DNA of 8,385 nucleotides from Synergistaceae bacterium (GCA_031274115.1 JAISQP010000137.1:1-8385), one strand, 5' to 3'. Counted from the stretch's first letter, positions 1 to 6,107 are shown. The notes: generated by a model not told the origin, from the sequence alone. Made by a program: numbers and translations.

Positions 1-1329
1 GAGTATCGCGTCCTGGGCGAGGGATACGTTGAGGAATCTTTCATCGTATGGTGTTGTAGTATCATCTGTTATTGTAGCATCGTACAAGCCAAGCTGAGTC
101 AGTAAGCCCTCGCCGGCCGCGTCGGAGAATTCGAGATAAAACGTGTTCTGATCGGTCGAATAGTTATTAGCGGTTTGGGTGACAATGAGGCTGTAGTTTT
201 CGTTGTCAGGGGGAACGTTTAACGGATCATTCCATTGTATGGTTGGATTTACAGGATCCGAGACGTCTATCGTAAAGTCGGCAGTGGCGCCATACGTGTA
301 TTTTTTACCGTTCTTGTCGATTATTTCGAAATCCATATTGGTCAAATCATAATCGACGCCAGAGGGGAGCCCGTCGATCGCTGTGTCGGTCATCTGACCT
401 GTCGTGCGGTTAACGGTTACAGCGCAACCGTAACCGAGCGTGACTTCATCGCCCTTGTCAGGAATCTGCGAAATCCAGGTAATCGTTCCTGCCTCACGAG
501 GCGGTGGCGGTGAAGCAGCATAGACGTCTGTATATGTGAAATCCGTGCCTTTAATATAATTGGTTCCCTCAACATTTACGGACAGGAGTTCTGGCGGATA
601 TGTCGCGAGTTGAGGCGGATATGTCGCGACGACGCCTGCGCGCGGCAAGAGCATCGTGTCCGAGCCGTCCGCCGCGACTACTTCTGACTCTTTCTTGCCG
701 GTGTTGATGAGGCCGGTGAGTGTGCTCTCGATCACCAACCTGTTGTCGATCAGCTTCGCCGTGACGCCGGCGAGCCGCTTTCCGCTCTGGTCTTTCGCGG
801 TCGCTATCTTCTGGTTGATGGTGTTCAACGTGTCGTCGGTCTTGATCTCTATCTCGGCGACCTGAGAACCCTGGCGTATTTTGAAGGTGCCCGACAGACC
901 CAGCTTCGCGGTCGCGTCGTCGAATCGCTTCGAGTACTGCTGCTGAGCCCTCGCCACCTGCTGCACGTCTATTTTCCACTGTGAGATATCCGCGTCCGCG
1001 TTCACTGTGGCCTTGATGATCGACGCGGCGTCCATGCTCTTCGTTGAGGTGGTTCCATTAAAGGTGAAGGTATCCCCGGGGTTTCTCACCGCGAACTCGG
1101 CGGTCTTCGCCTTGTATGTGGACGCGTAGCGGAGCGAGGTCAGCGTGTTGCGCAACTTGTAAAAAGCGGCCGACAGCTCCTGGTACATCGATTTTTTGTA
1201 CTCGAGAGTGTCTATTTTGCTTTGCCAGATTTGCGCCGGCTTGCTCGCGGCCTCCAGAGTCTTCGTGATAATTTCGTCCCACGCGATCCCGGACGCGACC
1301 CCCGCTACCTGAAACATAGACTCCGACAT
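1..1329 (-). CDS. fliD: Flagellar hook-associated protein 2 (filament cap FliD), 3' end outside window
   Basis: FliD forms the cap at the tip of the growing flagellar filament and guides flagellin assembly outside the cell. The frame is open for 443 codons to the window edge. Residues 1-125 match the FliD N-terminal domain: a start like VASGIAWDEIITKTLEA, then WQSKIDTLEYKKSMYQELS and a helical segment. Residues 145-206 resemble the usual FliD stretch with IRQGSQVAEIEIKTDDTL and AKLIDNRLVIESTLTG. Residues about 411-443 (QLGLYDAT..., RFLNVSLAQDAIL) are where the FliD C-terminal domain begins, so the end of that domain is missing. The ATG at 1329 is set by an AGGAGG (1338-1343) 8 nt upstream. 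A flagellar-type promoter lies just ahead. The central part (residues 235-400) is variable and AT-richer than the N-terminus. It carries a duplicated 7-residue unit (ATYPPQL/ATYPPEL) and two copies of a Y-x-x-G-x-D-F-T pattern. The family call is firm; the role of the central insert is unknown. Confidence 0.93.
   Translation of the reverse strand, partial: MSESMFQVAGVASGIAWDEIITKTLEAASKPAQIWQSKIDTLEYKKSMYQELSAAFYKLRNTLTSLRYASTYKAKTAEFAVRNPGDTFTFNGTTSTKSMDAASIIKATVNADADISQWKIDVQQVARAQQQYSKRFDDATAKLGLSGTFKIRQGSQVAEIEIKTDDTLNTINQKIATAKDQSGKRLAGVTAKLIDNRLVIESTLTGLINTGKKESEVVAADGSDTMLLPRAGVVATYPPQLATYPPELLSVNVEGTNYIKGTDFTYTDVYAASPPPPREAGTITWISQIPDKGDEVTLGYGCAVTVNRTTGQMTDTAIDGLPSGVDYDLTNMDFEIIDKNGKKYTYGATADFTIDVSDPVNPTIQWNDPLNVPPDNENYSLIVTQTANNYSTDQNTFYLEFSDAAGEGLLTQLGLYDATITDDTTTPYDERFLNVSLAQDAIL
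586..629 (-). repeat. 21-bp in-frame tandem duplication in fliD
   Basis: The 16-nt string GGCGGATATGTCGCGA occurs at 593-608 and again at 614-629, a 21-bp period. In FliD this gives two consecutive 7-residue units, ATYPPQL (235-241) and ATYPPEL (242-248). The duplication sits close to where base composition changes within the gene. Confidence 0.85.
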
Positions 1330-1337
1330 AAGAACAG

Positions 1338-1343
1338 CCTCCT
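1338..1343 (-). promoter_or_regulatory. fliD ribosome binding site
   Basis: The minus strand reads AGGAGG here, 8 nt before the ATG at 1329. This fixes the fliD start over the in-frame ATG four codons downstream. Confidence 0.85.
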
Positions 1344-1375
1344 CGTGACGCGGCGTTGATATTTTCTCATTATCA

Positions 1376-1403
1376 ATATCGGTTGAAGCCTGCGTTTACT
1401 TTA
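1376..1403 (-). promoter_or_regulatory. Sigma-D/sigma-28 (flagellar) promoter of fliD
   Basis: On the minus strand TAAA (1403-1400) is followed after 16 nt by ACCGATAT (1383-1376). The Bacillus sigma-D consensus is TAAA-N14-16-GCCGATAT, so the -10 element matches at 7 of 8 positions with allowed spacing. Transcription would start near 1368, leaving a leader of about 38 nt that contains the AGGAGG. Late flagellar genes such as fliD are typical sigma-28 targets, so position and gene function agree. Use of this promoter is inferred. Confidence 0.72.
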
Positions 1404-1417
1404 TTTCAAGAATCAAT

Positions 1418-1506
1418 CGTTACCCTTCAGGCATCTGACAGTAAATCTGCCTTTTCTTTAACCGTTACTCGTCAGGCCTCTGACAATAAATCTGCCTTTC
1501 CTTAAC
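1418..1506 (-). repeat. Two tandem copies of a ~45-bp dispersed repeat (copies A and B)
   Basis: Copy A is 1418-1462 (45 nt) and copy B is 1463-1506 (44 nt), directly abutting. They differ at about six positions including one indel. Over the 34-nt core, A and B match at 30 positions. A third copy lies on the other strand at 6199-6232. Read on the minus strand, each copy has a purine-rich edge (GTTAAG/GTTAAAG), then GGCAGATTTA, then a short imperfect palindrome TCAG-N4-CTGA, then GTAACG. The pair lies between the BIG2 gene stop and fliD. It is oriented, relative to the upstream gene, the same way as copy C relative to rpsR. There are no spacers and no coding potential. I do not recognise the family. 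Confidence 0.8.
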
Positions 1507-1513
1507 TTTACCG

Positions 1514-1522
1514 ATTATATCA
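1514..1522 (-). promoter_or_regulatory. Possible extended -10 promoter ahead of the repeat pair
   Basis: The minus strand reads TGATATAAT, a perfect TATAAT with a TGn extension. No convincing -35 hexamer is present at 16-18 nt. A transcript would begin near 1507, at the edge of repeat copy B, and would run through both copies towards fliD. It could be a second, housekeeping promoter for fliD or the promoter of a small RNA. It may also be fortuitous in this AT-rich gap. Confidence 0.4.
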
Positions 1523-1548
1523 AATAAAAAATGGAATCATCAGTGTAT

Positions 1549-2691
1549 TTACTTATTTTTTTTGCGGCGCGTGGCGAGCCCCGCGGCAAAAGCGGCGGCG
1601 ATCGCCGCCATGGCGGGCACGAAACCAGCGTCGCAGCCGCCGCCGCCCGAGTCCTCGTCGTCCTCGTCTGTCCAGTCGTCCTGGGAGGACGCCGCCGCGA
1701 GCAGCATTTCTCCGGCTATTCTTCCGTTGAGGGCGTTGTCGGCGACCACGAGTCTGCCGCCGATTATGTCGGCGCTCCTGACGCCGGGGTTCGGCGCGTC
1801 GCATAGGAGAGCTTCAATTTGCAGGGCGAGGTTGTTTCCGCTGTTAAACTTCAGAGCTTCGCTCGACAGCGCGCTTGCCGCGCCGACTCCCCTGTCTCCC
1901 TTCCAGTCGATGACGGTCGCGGTTCTTCTGCCGTCGCCCGTGAACACCAGCCTGATTTTTTTGAAGAGATCGACCACGTCCGCTTCGCTTACCGAGGAGA
2001 CGCTCGTTCTTTCGAGAATATTTTCAACCTCGCTCCATTCGAGGTTGAACGTGAATTTGAGCGGCAGGAGCGCGATCTGATCCTCGTTTGTCGTCATGAG
2101 GATTCCGGCCGACGGTTTGATTTGCGCGAGCGAGACGGGGGCCCTTTCCAATGAATAGAATTCTGCGGCGTTTTCTTCGCCGATATTCGTCAGCAGCCGC
2201 CCGTCTGAGCCGTAAAGCCGCCTGAACTCCGACGTAAACGCCGGGGAGGCGGCCCAGGCGGGGTTGAAGTCCCAAAAATACAACTGCGCTCCCCTGTCCT
2301 TAATGGAGTCGTTGAAGCTCGTCATCCTCTCCCATGTCTCGGCGCCGACGTCGATATATCTCCGGTTCCGGACGACCGTGAGTTCCGATCTGTCTATGCA
2401 TCCGTGCAGATCCGCCGACACGCTTATGACTGTCGTTCCGACGCCGACCGAGAAGAGGTTGCCCGAGTCGTCGATGCGGGCGACCTCCGTGTTGCTGCTC
2501 GACCACGTGAGTTCTTCCGTGTAGGACGAGGTTCCGTTCGGGAAGCGGACGACAGCCGTGAGGCTGCACGACTGGCCGGCGTCGGCCATGTAGTTCGGTA
2601 TGCCGCTCATTCTGACGTAAACCTCGTCAGCGGCGTAAACGCCGTGGCGGGACGCCAGCAGCAGAAGCAGCGCCAGTATAAATTTACGCAC
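1549..2691 (-). CDS. Secreted BIG2-domain protein with Synergist-CTERM sorting tail
   Basis: This 380-residue protein starts with a signal peptide (residues 1-20, MRKFILALLLLLASRHGVYA). Residues about 25-107 form a bacterial Ig-like (BIG2) domain, seen in LTWSSSNTEVARIDDSGNLF followed by GTTVISVSA. Residues 110-335 are unassigned. They contain LLPLKFTFN (208-216) and GRLVVADN (312-319), both with counterparts in the upstream gene. An acidic linker (338-347) leads to GGGG (349-352), Cys353, a hydrophobic segment (356-374) and RRKK (375-378), the Synergist-CTERM layout for anchoring and processing at the envelope. The start is GTG at 2691, which overlaps the end of the upstream gene by 8 nt and implies translational coupling. 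The product is probably exported and surface-attached. BIG2 domains often act in adhesion or as spacers, but the function is not known. Confidence 0.85.
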   Translation of the reverse strand: MRKFILALLLLLASRHGVYAADEVYVRMSGIPNYMADAGQSCSLTAVVRFPNGTSSYTEELTWSSSNTEVARIDDSGNLFSVGVGTTVISVSADLHGCIDRSELTVVRNRRYIDVGAETWERMTSFNDSIKDRGAQLYFWDFNPAWAASPAFTSEFRRLYGSDGRLLTNIGEENAAEFYSLERAPVSLAQIKPSAGILMTTNEDQIALLPLKFTFNLEWSEVENILERTSVSSVSEADVVDLFKKIRLVFTGDGRRTATVIDWKGDRGVGAASALSSEALKFNSGNNLALQIEALLCDAPNPGVRSADIIGGRLVVADNALNGRIAGEMLLAAASSQDDWTDEDDEDSGGGGCDAGFVPAMAAIAAAFAAGLATRRKKNK

Positions 2692-4567
2692 CGTCAGCCC
2701 GCCTCTTTTTGCGAATCGCTAGCGCGGCGCCCGCCACGGTCAGGGCAAAAACGGAGAATCCCGCCGAGCTGCATCCGCCGCCGCCGCCGGAATCGCCTTT
2801 TCCGCTTCCGCCGCCGGTTCCATCCCCGTCCTCATCCAGTGCTTCCTCGAGCGGCGCGACGAAAAAGGTCATGTCCCAGTAGTCGTTGGCGTTGCTGTCT
2901 CCGATCACGAGATAGTCGAAGCTGTTCTGCGATATCACGCTGCTGTCGCGGAGTATGTCGAACCTCTGAGAGTCTTTGTCGGTCAGCATCACTATAAAAC
3001 TGAGGCTCACGCGCTGTCTGGCTTCGTCTATGAACACCTTGACCACTTTTTCGAAGGCCCCTCTGTTCCTGAGCCATTCGAACAGATCGGTCTTTCTCCC
3101 GGAGCTGTCGTAGCTGTACAGGCTGTAGTACCTAGAGAAAATGTCTCTCGCCTGGCCCGAGTTCTTCCACTCCGTGACGAGAGCGTTCCAGCGGGGAGAG
3201 ATAAACCTGTGACCGTTCGGCATGTTGAAAGTTACGTGCAGCGGAAGCAGCCCCGTCACGTCGTTCGATCGGAGCAGCCCCTCCGGCATCGCGGCGTTGA
3301 CCTTTATCGCGCTCACCGCGTCTGCGGTTGCAAAAACGCCGTCGATCGAGCCCGATACGTCTCCCGAGAAGATCTTGGCCTCGCGTCCGCCGAGCGCGTC
3401 CGCCGCTTTTCTGAGAAATTCGGTATCGGAGGGAAGCAGTTCGAACCCGGAGACAAAATAATCCGTTCCGGATTTTTCTCCGCGCTTTACCCCGAATATC
3501 GGCGGGTGTGCAAGAACCATGTCATACGGTATTCCCGCCGGATCGACCGAGTACATGCTGAAGATGTTCTTCCGGCCGCTGACGACGTCGAAGCTCTGAT
3601 TATAGGTCGTTATGAAGCCGGGAGGCACGTGGCTGAGCCCGTCGAGCGACACCACCGACGGTATGTCCGTCACCTCGGGCGGAAGGTCCAGCGCCCAGGC
3701 GCTCGGGAAGAGCGTCTCTCTCTGCGACAGGAGATCGTATCGGTCCAACGCGTACCTGATTCCTGAGTAATTGGTGATGTCCGTCGTCAGGTTGTACGAC
3801 ACGGGGTTTGCGTTAATATCGCTGTTTTCCAGCGGCACGAATATCCAGTCGTTTTGCCCTCCGACCTCGATGTTCTCGGCGACACCCCATGTGAAGCGGT
3901 CATACGCCACGATGTTATCGTTATTGTCGCGCATGGTCGCCTTGATGAGCAGCGGGTTCCGCGCGGCGCTTCCATCCGCGACGTTCGCCAGTATCAGTGG
4001 AATCACGAGCGTCTGCGACGGAGTGTAGTCGGGGTTTTGATGGAAGCTCATATAAAGACGCTCGGTCCCGTACCGATCCTCGCGGATCGATTTAAAGAGG
4101 TCGAAGCGGTAGCTCCCGGAACTTCCCGTGCTGTCCGGCAAAGACGTCCTCTCGACCCTATAGGAGTCCCCCGCGATTGTTACGTCTTGCGTATACGGGA
4201 TCGCCTGCCCCTGATTTCTCAGCGAGAACTCGACGGACGGGGACACGGAGAAATTTGGAAAAGCCAAAAAGACGTAGAGTATCGGCTCGTCCTCCAGAGT
4301 GGCGCCCTGAGTACCGCTTGTCCCTGAGATATACACATGGTCCCTGGAGTTTACTATATCGGCGTTCGTTCTGATGACTTCGCCGCGCTCCCCGCCGATC
4401 GGCGCCCCTCTGGAATCGTTGGACCTGGTGACGACTATCCACTGGGCGCCCCTTCCGCTGGGCCCGGATATATCGTCGAATCTGTAGCTATAGGGCGTCG
4501 CAGCCTCCGCGCCCGCGACGGTCATTGCGGCTAAAATTGCCGCGATGCATAAGAGAGTTTTCTTCAT
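2684..4567 (-). CDS. Secreted protein of unknown function with Synergist-CTERM sorting tail
   Basis: This 627-residue protein has a signal peptide (MKKTLLCIAAILAAMTVAGAEA, about residues 1-22). I recognise no known domain in residues 23-575. The C-terminal portion has LLPLHVTFN (440-448), DLFEWLRNRG (494-503) and DYLVIGDSN (551-559), motifs repeated at similar spacing in the downstream gene. An acidic/Gly-rich linker (577-598) precedes Cys599, a hydrophobic stretch (603-618) and RKKRR (619-623), the Synergist-CTERM signal. The ATG at 4567 is preferred because it gives a compact signal peptide and has AGAGG about 10 nt upstream. An in-frame ATG at 4588 would add seven residues (MKRGHCI) and cannot be excluded. 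It is the first gene of a two-gene operon. It is inferred to be a cell-surface protein, sorted like its neighbour. Confidence 0.82.
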   Translation of the reverse strand: MKKTLLCIAAILAAMTVAGAEAATPYSYRFDDISGPSGRGAQWIVVTRSNDSRGAPIGGERGEVIRTNADIVNSRDHVYISGTSGTQGATLEDEPILYVFLAFPNFSVSPSVEFSLRNQGQAIPYTQDVTIAGDSYRVERTSLPDSTGSSGSYRFDLFKSIREDRYGTERLYMSFHQNPDYTPSQTLVIPLILANVADGSAARNPLLIKATMRDNNDNIVAYDRFTWGVAENIEVGGQNDWIFVPLENSDINANPVSYNLTTDITNYSGIRYALDRYDLLSQRETLFPSAWALDLPPEVTDIPSVVSLDGLSHVPPGFITTYNQSFDVVSGRKNIFSMYSVDPAGIPYDMVLAHPPIFGVKRGEKSGTDYFVSGFELLPSDTEFLRKAADALGGREAKIFSGDVSGSIDGVFATADAVSAIKVNAAMPEGLLRSNDVTGLLPLHVTFNMPNGHRFISPRWNALVTEWKNSGQARDIFSRYYSLYSYDSSGRKTDLFEWLRNRGAFEKVVKVFIDEARQRVSLSFIVMLTDKDSQRFDILRDSSVISQNSFDYLVIGDSNANDYWDMTFFVAPLEEALDEDGDGTGGGSGKGDSGGGGGCSSAGFSVFALTVAGAALAIRKKRRADGA

Positions 4568-4624
4568 TATACAGTGGCCTCTTTTCATAAAATATTTTTT
4601 CCTTATAGCTATGCGCCGGATCCT

Positions 4625-4659
4625 ATTTTACGCCTTCCGCGTCCATAGTAACAGACGCG
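4625..4659 (-). promoter_or_regulatory. Candidate -10 and operator-like inverted repeat for the secreted-protein operon
   Basis: On the minus strand TAAAAT (4630-4625) is a plausible -10 element about 60 nt before the first gene. Just upstream is a perfect 6-bp inverted repeat, CGCGTC (4638-4643) and GACGCG (4654-4659), separated by 10 nt. It overlaps where the -35 would be. No good -35 hexamer is visible, which would fit a promoter that needs an activator, but the assignment is weak. Confidence 0.3.
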
Positions 4660-4768
4660 AGCGTGTACTATTATTAATATCGACGCAGATGAGCGCGGCG
4701 CGAGAGGGGTTCTCGCTAAAAAATTAATTTTTGCCGGAAAAACAGTTTCAAGACCGTTTCGAGGCAGT

Positions 4769-4798
4769 GAGAGAACAAGAGGGAACGAGAGGGAACAA
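4769..4798 (+). repeat. Three tandem 10-bp direct repeats upstream of the rpsF promoter
   Basis: The units are GAGAGAACAA (4769-4778), GAGGGAACGA (4779-4788) and GAGGGAACAA (4789-4798). They fit the consensus GAGRGAACRA with one or two differences. The period is close to one DNA helical turn, and the last unit ends 15 nt before the -35 hexamer. Confidence 0.75.
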
Positions 4799-4813
4799 GG
4801 TCGCAAAAAACGG

Positions 4814-4842
4814 TTGCGCAAATATATGCGAGGGGATATAAT
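4814..4842 (+). promoter_or_regulatory. Housekeeping promoter of rpsF-ssb-rpsR
   Basis: TTGCGC (4814-4819) and a perfect TATAAT (4837-4842) are separated by 17 nt, the ideal spacing for the primary sigma factor. Transcription would start near 4849, giving a leader of about 86 nt before rpsF. Confidence 0.75.
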
Positions 4843-4859
4843 GCTCTATTGTTATCCCT

Positions 4860-4906
4860 GCTTCCTTTATAAGATTAAGGAAGCCAGAGAGCCGCTTTTG
4901 CGGCTC
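4860..4906 (+). promoter_or_regulatory. Two-hairpin 5' leader of the rpsF operon
   Basis: The first hairpin pairs GCTTCCTT (4860-4867) with AAGGAAGC (4877-4884), 8 bp around a 9-nt loop. The second pairs GAGCCGC (4889-4895) with GCGGCTC (4900-4906), a perfect 7 bp closed by TTTT. Neither is followed by a U-run, so they are not terminators. In many bacteria an S6:S18 complex binds the rpsF leader and represses translation. The position fits, but I cannot identify that RNA motif with confidence. Confidence 0.5.
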
Positions 4907-4920
4907 ACAAGACCATAGGG

Positions 4921-4926
4921 AGGAGG
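4921..4926 (+). promoter_or_regulatory. rpsF ribosome binding site
   Basis: AGGAGG lies 8 nt ahead of the GTG at 4935. The in-frame GTG at 4926 overlaps this Shine-Dalgarno sequence and is therefore unlikely to be the start. Confidence 0.85.
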
Positions 4927-4934
4927 TGACGGAC

Positions 4935-5219
4935 GTGCGACTTTACGAATTGACGGTTATACTGGTCGCGGAGTTGGAGGACCACAAGGCGGTGACTGAG
5001 GATATAGCCGAGGTCGTGCGCGGATTGGGAGCTGAGGTTGAGAAGATCGACCTGTGGGGCAAGAAGCGTTTGGCGTATCCCATCAAGAAACAGCAAGAGG
5101 GTTTTTACGCTATGATAACGATGAAAGCCCCTGCTGACCAGATTCGCGAACTCGACAGGATTCTCGGCCTTCGTCAGCAGGTATTGAGACACTTGGTAGT
5201 GTCCATGGACGAGGAGTAG
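4935..5219 (+). CDS. rpsF: Small ribosomal subunit protein S6
   Basis: S6 binds S18 and 16S rRNA in the platform of the 30S subunit. The 94-residue product has the usual S6 length and shows the family's N-terminal MRLYELTVIL, the WGKKRLAYPIKKQQEGFY segment (41-58) and the C-terminal RHLVVSMDEE (85-94). GTG at 4935 is chosen because MRLYE is the typical S6 start and the AGGAGG is correctly placed. Starting at 4926 would add only MTD. It is the first gene of the rpsF-ssb-rpsR operon, 7 nt before ssb, so S6 and its partner S18 are made from the same transcript. Confidence 0.95.
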   Translation: MRLYELTVILVAELEDHKAVTEDIAEVVRGLGAEVEKIDLWGKKRLAYPIKKQQEGFYAMITMKAPADQIRELDRILGLRQQVLRHLVVSMDEE

Positions 5220-5226
5220 GATCGCC

Positions 5227-5787
5227 ATGTCGAGAGGCTTTAATAAGGTGATTCTTATGGGCAATCTGACTCGCGATCCGGACATACGGCATACGCCAAG
5301 CAAGCAGAAGGTTGCCCGTATAACGGTCGCGGTTGGCCGGCAATGGAAGAATAAGCTCACCGGCGAACTTCAGAAGCAGACGGATTTTATCCCGGTCGTT
5401 GCGTGGGCGTTTCTGGCTGATATATGCGACAGATATCTGCGCAAAGGCAACCCTGTACTGGTTGAGGGCCGGATGCAGGTGCGCGAGTACGAAGATCCCA
5501 AGACCGGCGGCAGGAAATGGGCCACGGAGGTAGTGGCTGAAAATCTCACCCTGCTCTCTTCGGGCCGCAGAGACGACGATTCTTACGGAGACATCCCGGC
5601 GCCCCGTCAGCAGCAGCCGCCTTACCAGAGCCGTCCCGCGGCGGCGCCTCAGCGCGAGCAAACTACGCAGGACGATGGGGATGTCGGCAGTCTGAGGGAT
5701 GAAATCGAGTTCGAGGAGGACTTCCCGCTCGATTTTTCGGAGCTTGGCGACTCCTCTGGCAATAGCGACGTGGACGTTCCGTTTTGA
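5227..5787 (+). CDS. ssb: Single-stranded DNA-binding protein SSB
   Basis: SSB coats single-stranded DNA in replication, recombination and repair. Residues 1-110 form the OB fold, recognised by NKVILMGNLTRDPDIRHTP, then QTDFIPVVAWAFLADICDRYL and VEGRMQVREYEDPKTGGRKW. Residues 111-155 are a Gln/Pro-rich, probably disordered linker. The protein ends in the acidic tip DVDVPF, the peptide that recruits partner proteins such as helicases and nucleases. An extra acidic/hydrophobic stretch, EEDFPLDF (163-170), lies just before the tip. At 186 residues the length is normal. The ATG at 5227 follows GAGGAG (5211-5216) within the end of rpsF. The place between rpsF and rpsR is the standard one for bacterial ssb. 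Confidence 0.96.
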   Translation: MSRGFNKVILMGNLTRDPDIRHTPSKQKVARITVAVGRQWKNKLTGELQKQTDFIPVVAWAFLADICDRYLRKGNPVLVEGRMQVREYEDPKTGGRKWATEVVAENLTLLSSGRRDDDSYGDIPAPRQQQPPYQSRPAAAPQREQTTQDDGDVGSLRDEIEFEEDFPLDFSELGDSSGNSDVDVPF

Positions 5788-5806
5788 GTGAAGGAGTTGA
5801 ATTTTA

Positions 5807-6043
5807 GTGGATAATCAATTCAGAAAGAGGCGCAAGCGCCGGCCGAAGGTATGTCACTATTGCGCGGACAAGATCGCGCGCGTGGATTACAAGGAGTCCG
5901 AGAAACTTCGGAGATACATAACCGACAGGGGAAAGATCATCCCCAGGCGCGTCACCGGAGCTTGCGCGAAACACCAGCGCCAGCTCACGAGGGCGATTAA
6001 AAGAGCGCGCTTCCTGGCTCTTCTGCCATTTACCTCGGATTAA
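5807..6043 (+). CDS. rpsR: Small ribosomal subunit protein S18
   Basis: S18 is the 30S platform protein that pairs with S6. The 78-residue product has the basic N-terminus [15 protein letters not shown], the [15 protein letters not shown] core (37-51) and the ending [10 protein letters not shown]. Cys16, Cys19, Cys53 and His56 are all present. They have the spacing of the zinc-binding (C+) form of S18. The GTG at 5807 has AAGGAG (5791-5796) 10 nt upstream. The gene follows ssb by 19 nt and closes the first operon. No clear intrinsic terminator follows it. Confidence 0.95.
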   Translation: MDNQFRKRRKRRPKVCHYCADKIARVDYKESEKLRRYITDRGKIIPRRVTGACAKHQRQLTRAIKRARFLALLPFTSD

Positions 6044-6107
6044 GCGAAGACCCAAAAGAAAGCGCGGGGGGAACTCCGGGAATCGCTGATTTAATAGCCT
6101 TTGACTA

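Larger units (their letters stand above)
4568..4934. other. Divergent intergenic region between the secreted-protein operon and rpsF
   Basis: This stretch of about 370 bp has no credible gene. From left to right it holds:
- an AT-rich leader for the minus-strand operon;
- a 6-bp-arm inverted repeat (4638-4659);
- a hairpin (4700-4716) next to a 14-bp AT palindrome (4719-4732, AAAAATTAATTTTT);
- three 10-bp direct repeats (4769-4798);
- the rpsF promoter (4814-4842);
- a leader with two hairpins (4860-4906). Confidence 0.7.

Noticed and set aside
569..979. 136-residue minus-strand frame rich in Arg, Gly and His
   Set aside because: It is a different frame on the same strand as fliD. Its composition is the typical shadow of GC-rich coding DNA, and the fliD frame matches a known family.
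1418..1506. Repeat pair as a CRISPR fragment
   Set aside because: The copies abut directly with no spacer, differ from each other along their length and have no cas genes nearby.
1418..1506. Repeat pair as the intrinsic terminator of the BIG2 gene
   Set aside because: The palindromic core is only 4-5 bp around a tetraloop and is not followed by a T-run on the minus strand.
1562..4327. Several long plus-strand frames opposite the two secreted-protein genes (for example 1562-2080, 2404-2997, 3209-3766, 3854-4327)
   Set aside because: They lie antisense to two genes with signal peptides and matching sorting tails. They have no recognisable domains, no good ribosome binding sites and shadow-like composition.
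4700..4732. Hairpin GCGAGA/TCTCGC plus T-run as an intrinsic terminator
   Set aside because: On the plus strand the T-run comes 12 nt after the stem and no gene is transcribed into it from the left. On the minus strand no T-run follows the stem.
4851..4860. DnaA box near rpsF (TTATCCCTG)
   Set aside because: It differs from the TTATCCACA consensus in key positions and no other boxes cluster nearby, so there is no support for an origin.
4926..4934. rpsF starting at GTG 4926 (adds MTD)
   Set aside because: That GTG overlaps the AGGAGG that is ideally placed for the GTG at 4935, and MRLYE is the usual S6 N-terminus.
4905..5661. Minus-strand frames opposite rpsF and ssb (4905-5360 and 5110-5661)
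   Set aside because: Both are antisense to clearly identified conserved genes and resemble no protein family.
6061..6090. rpsR terminator around AGCG...CGCT
   Set aside because: Pairing is interrupted and weak, and only a short mixed AT stretch follows, not a T-run.
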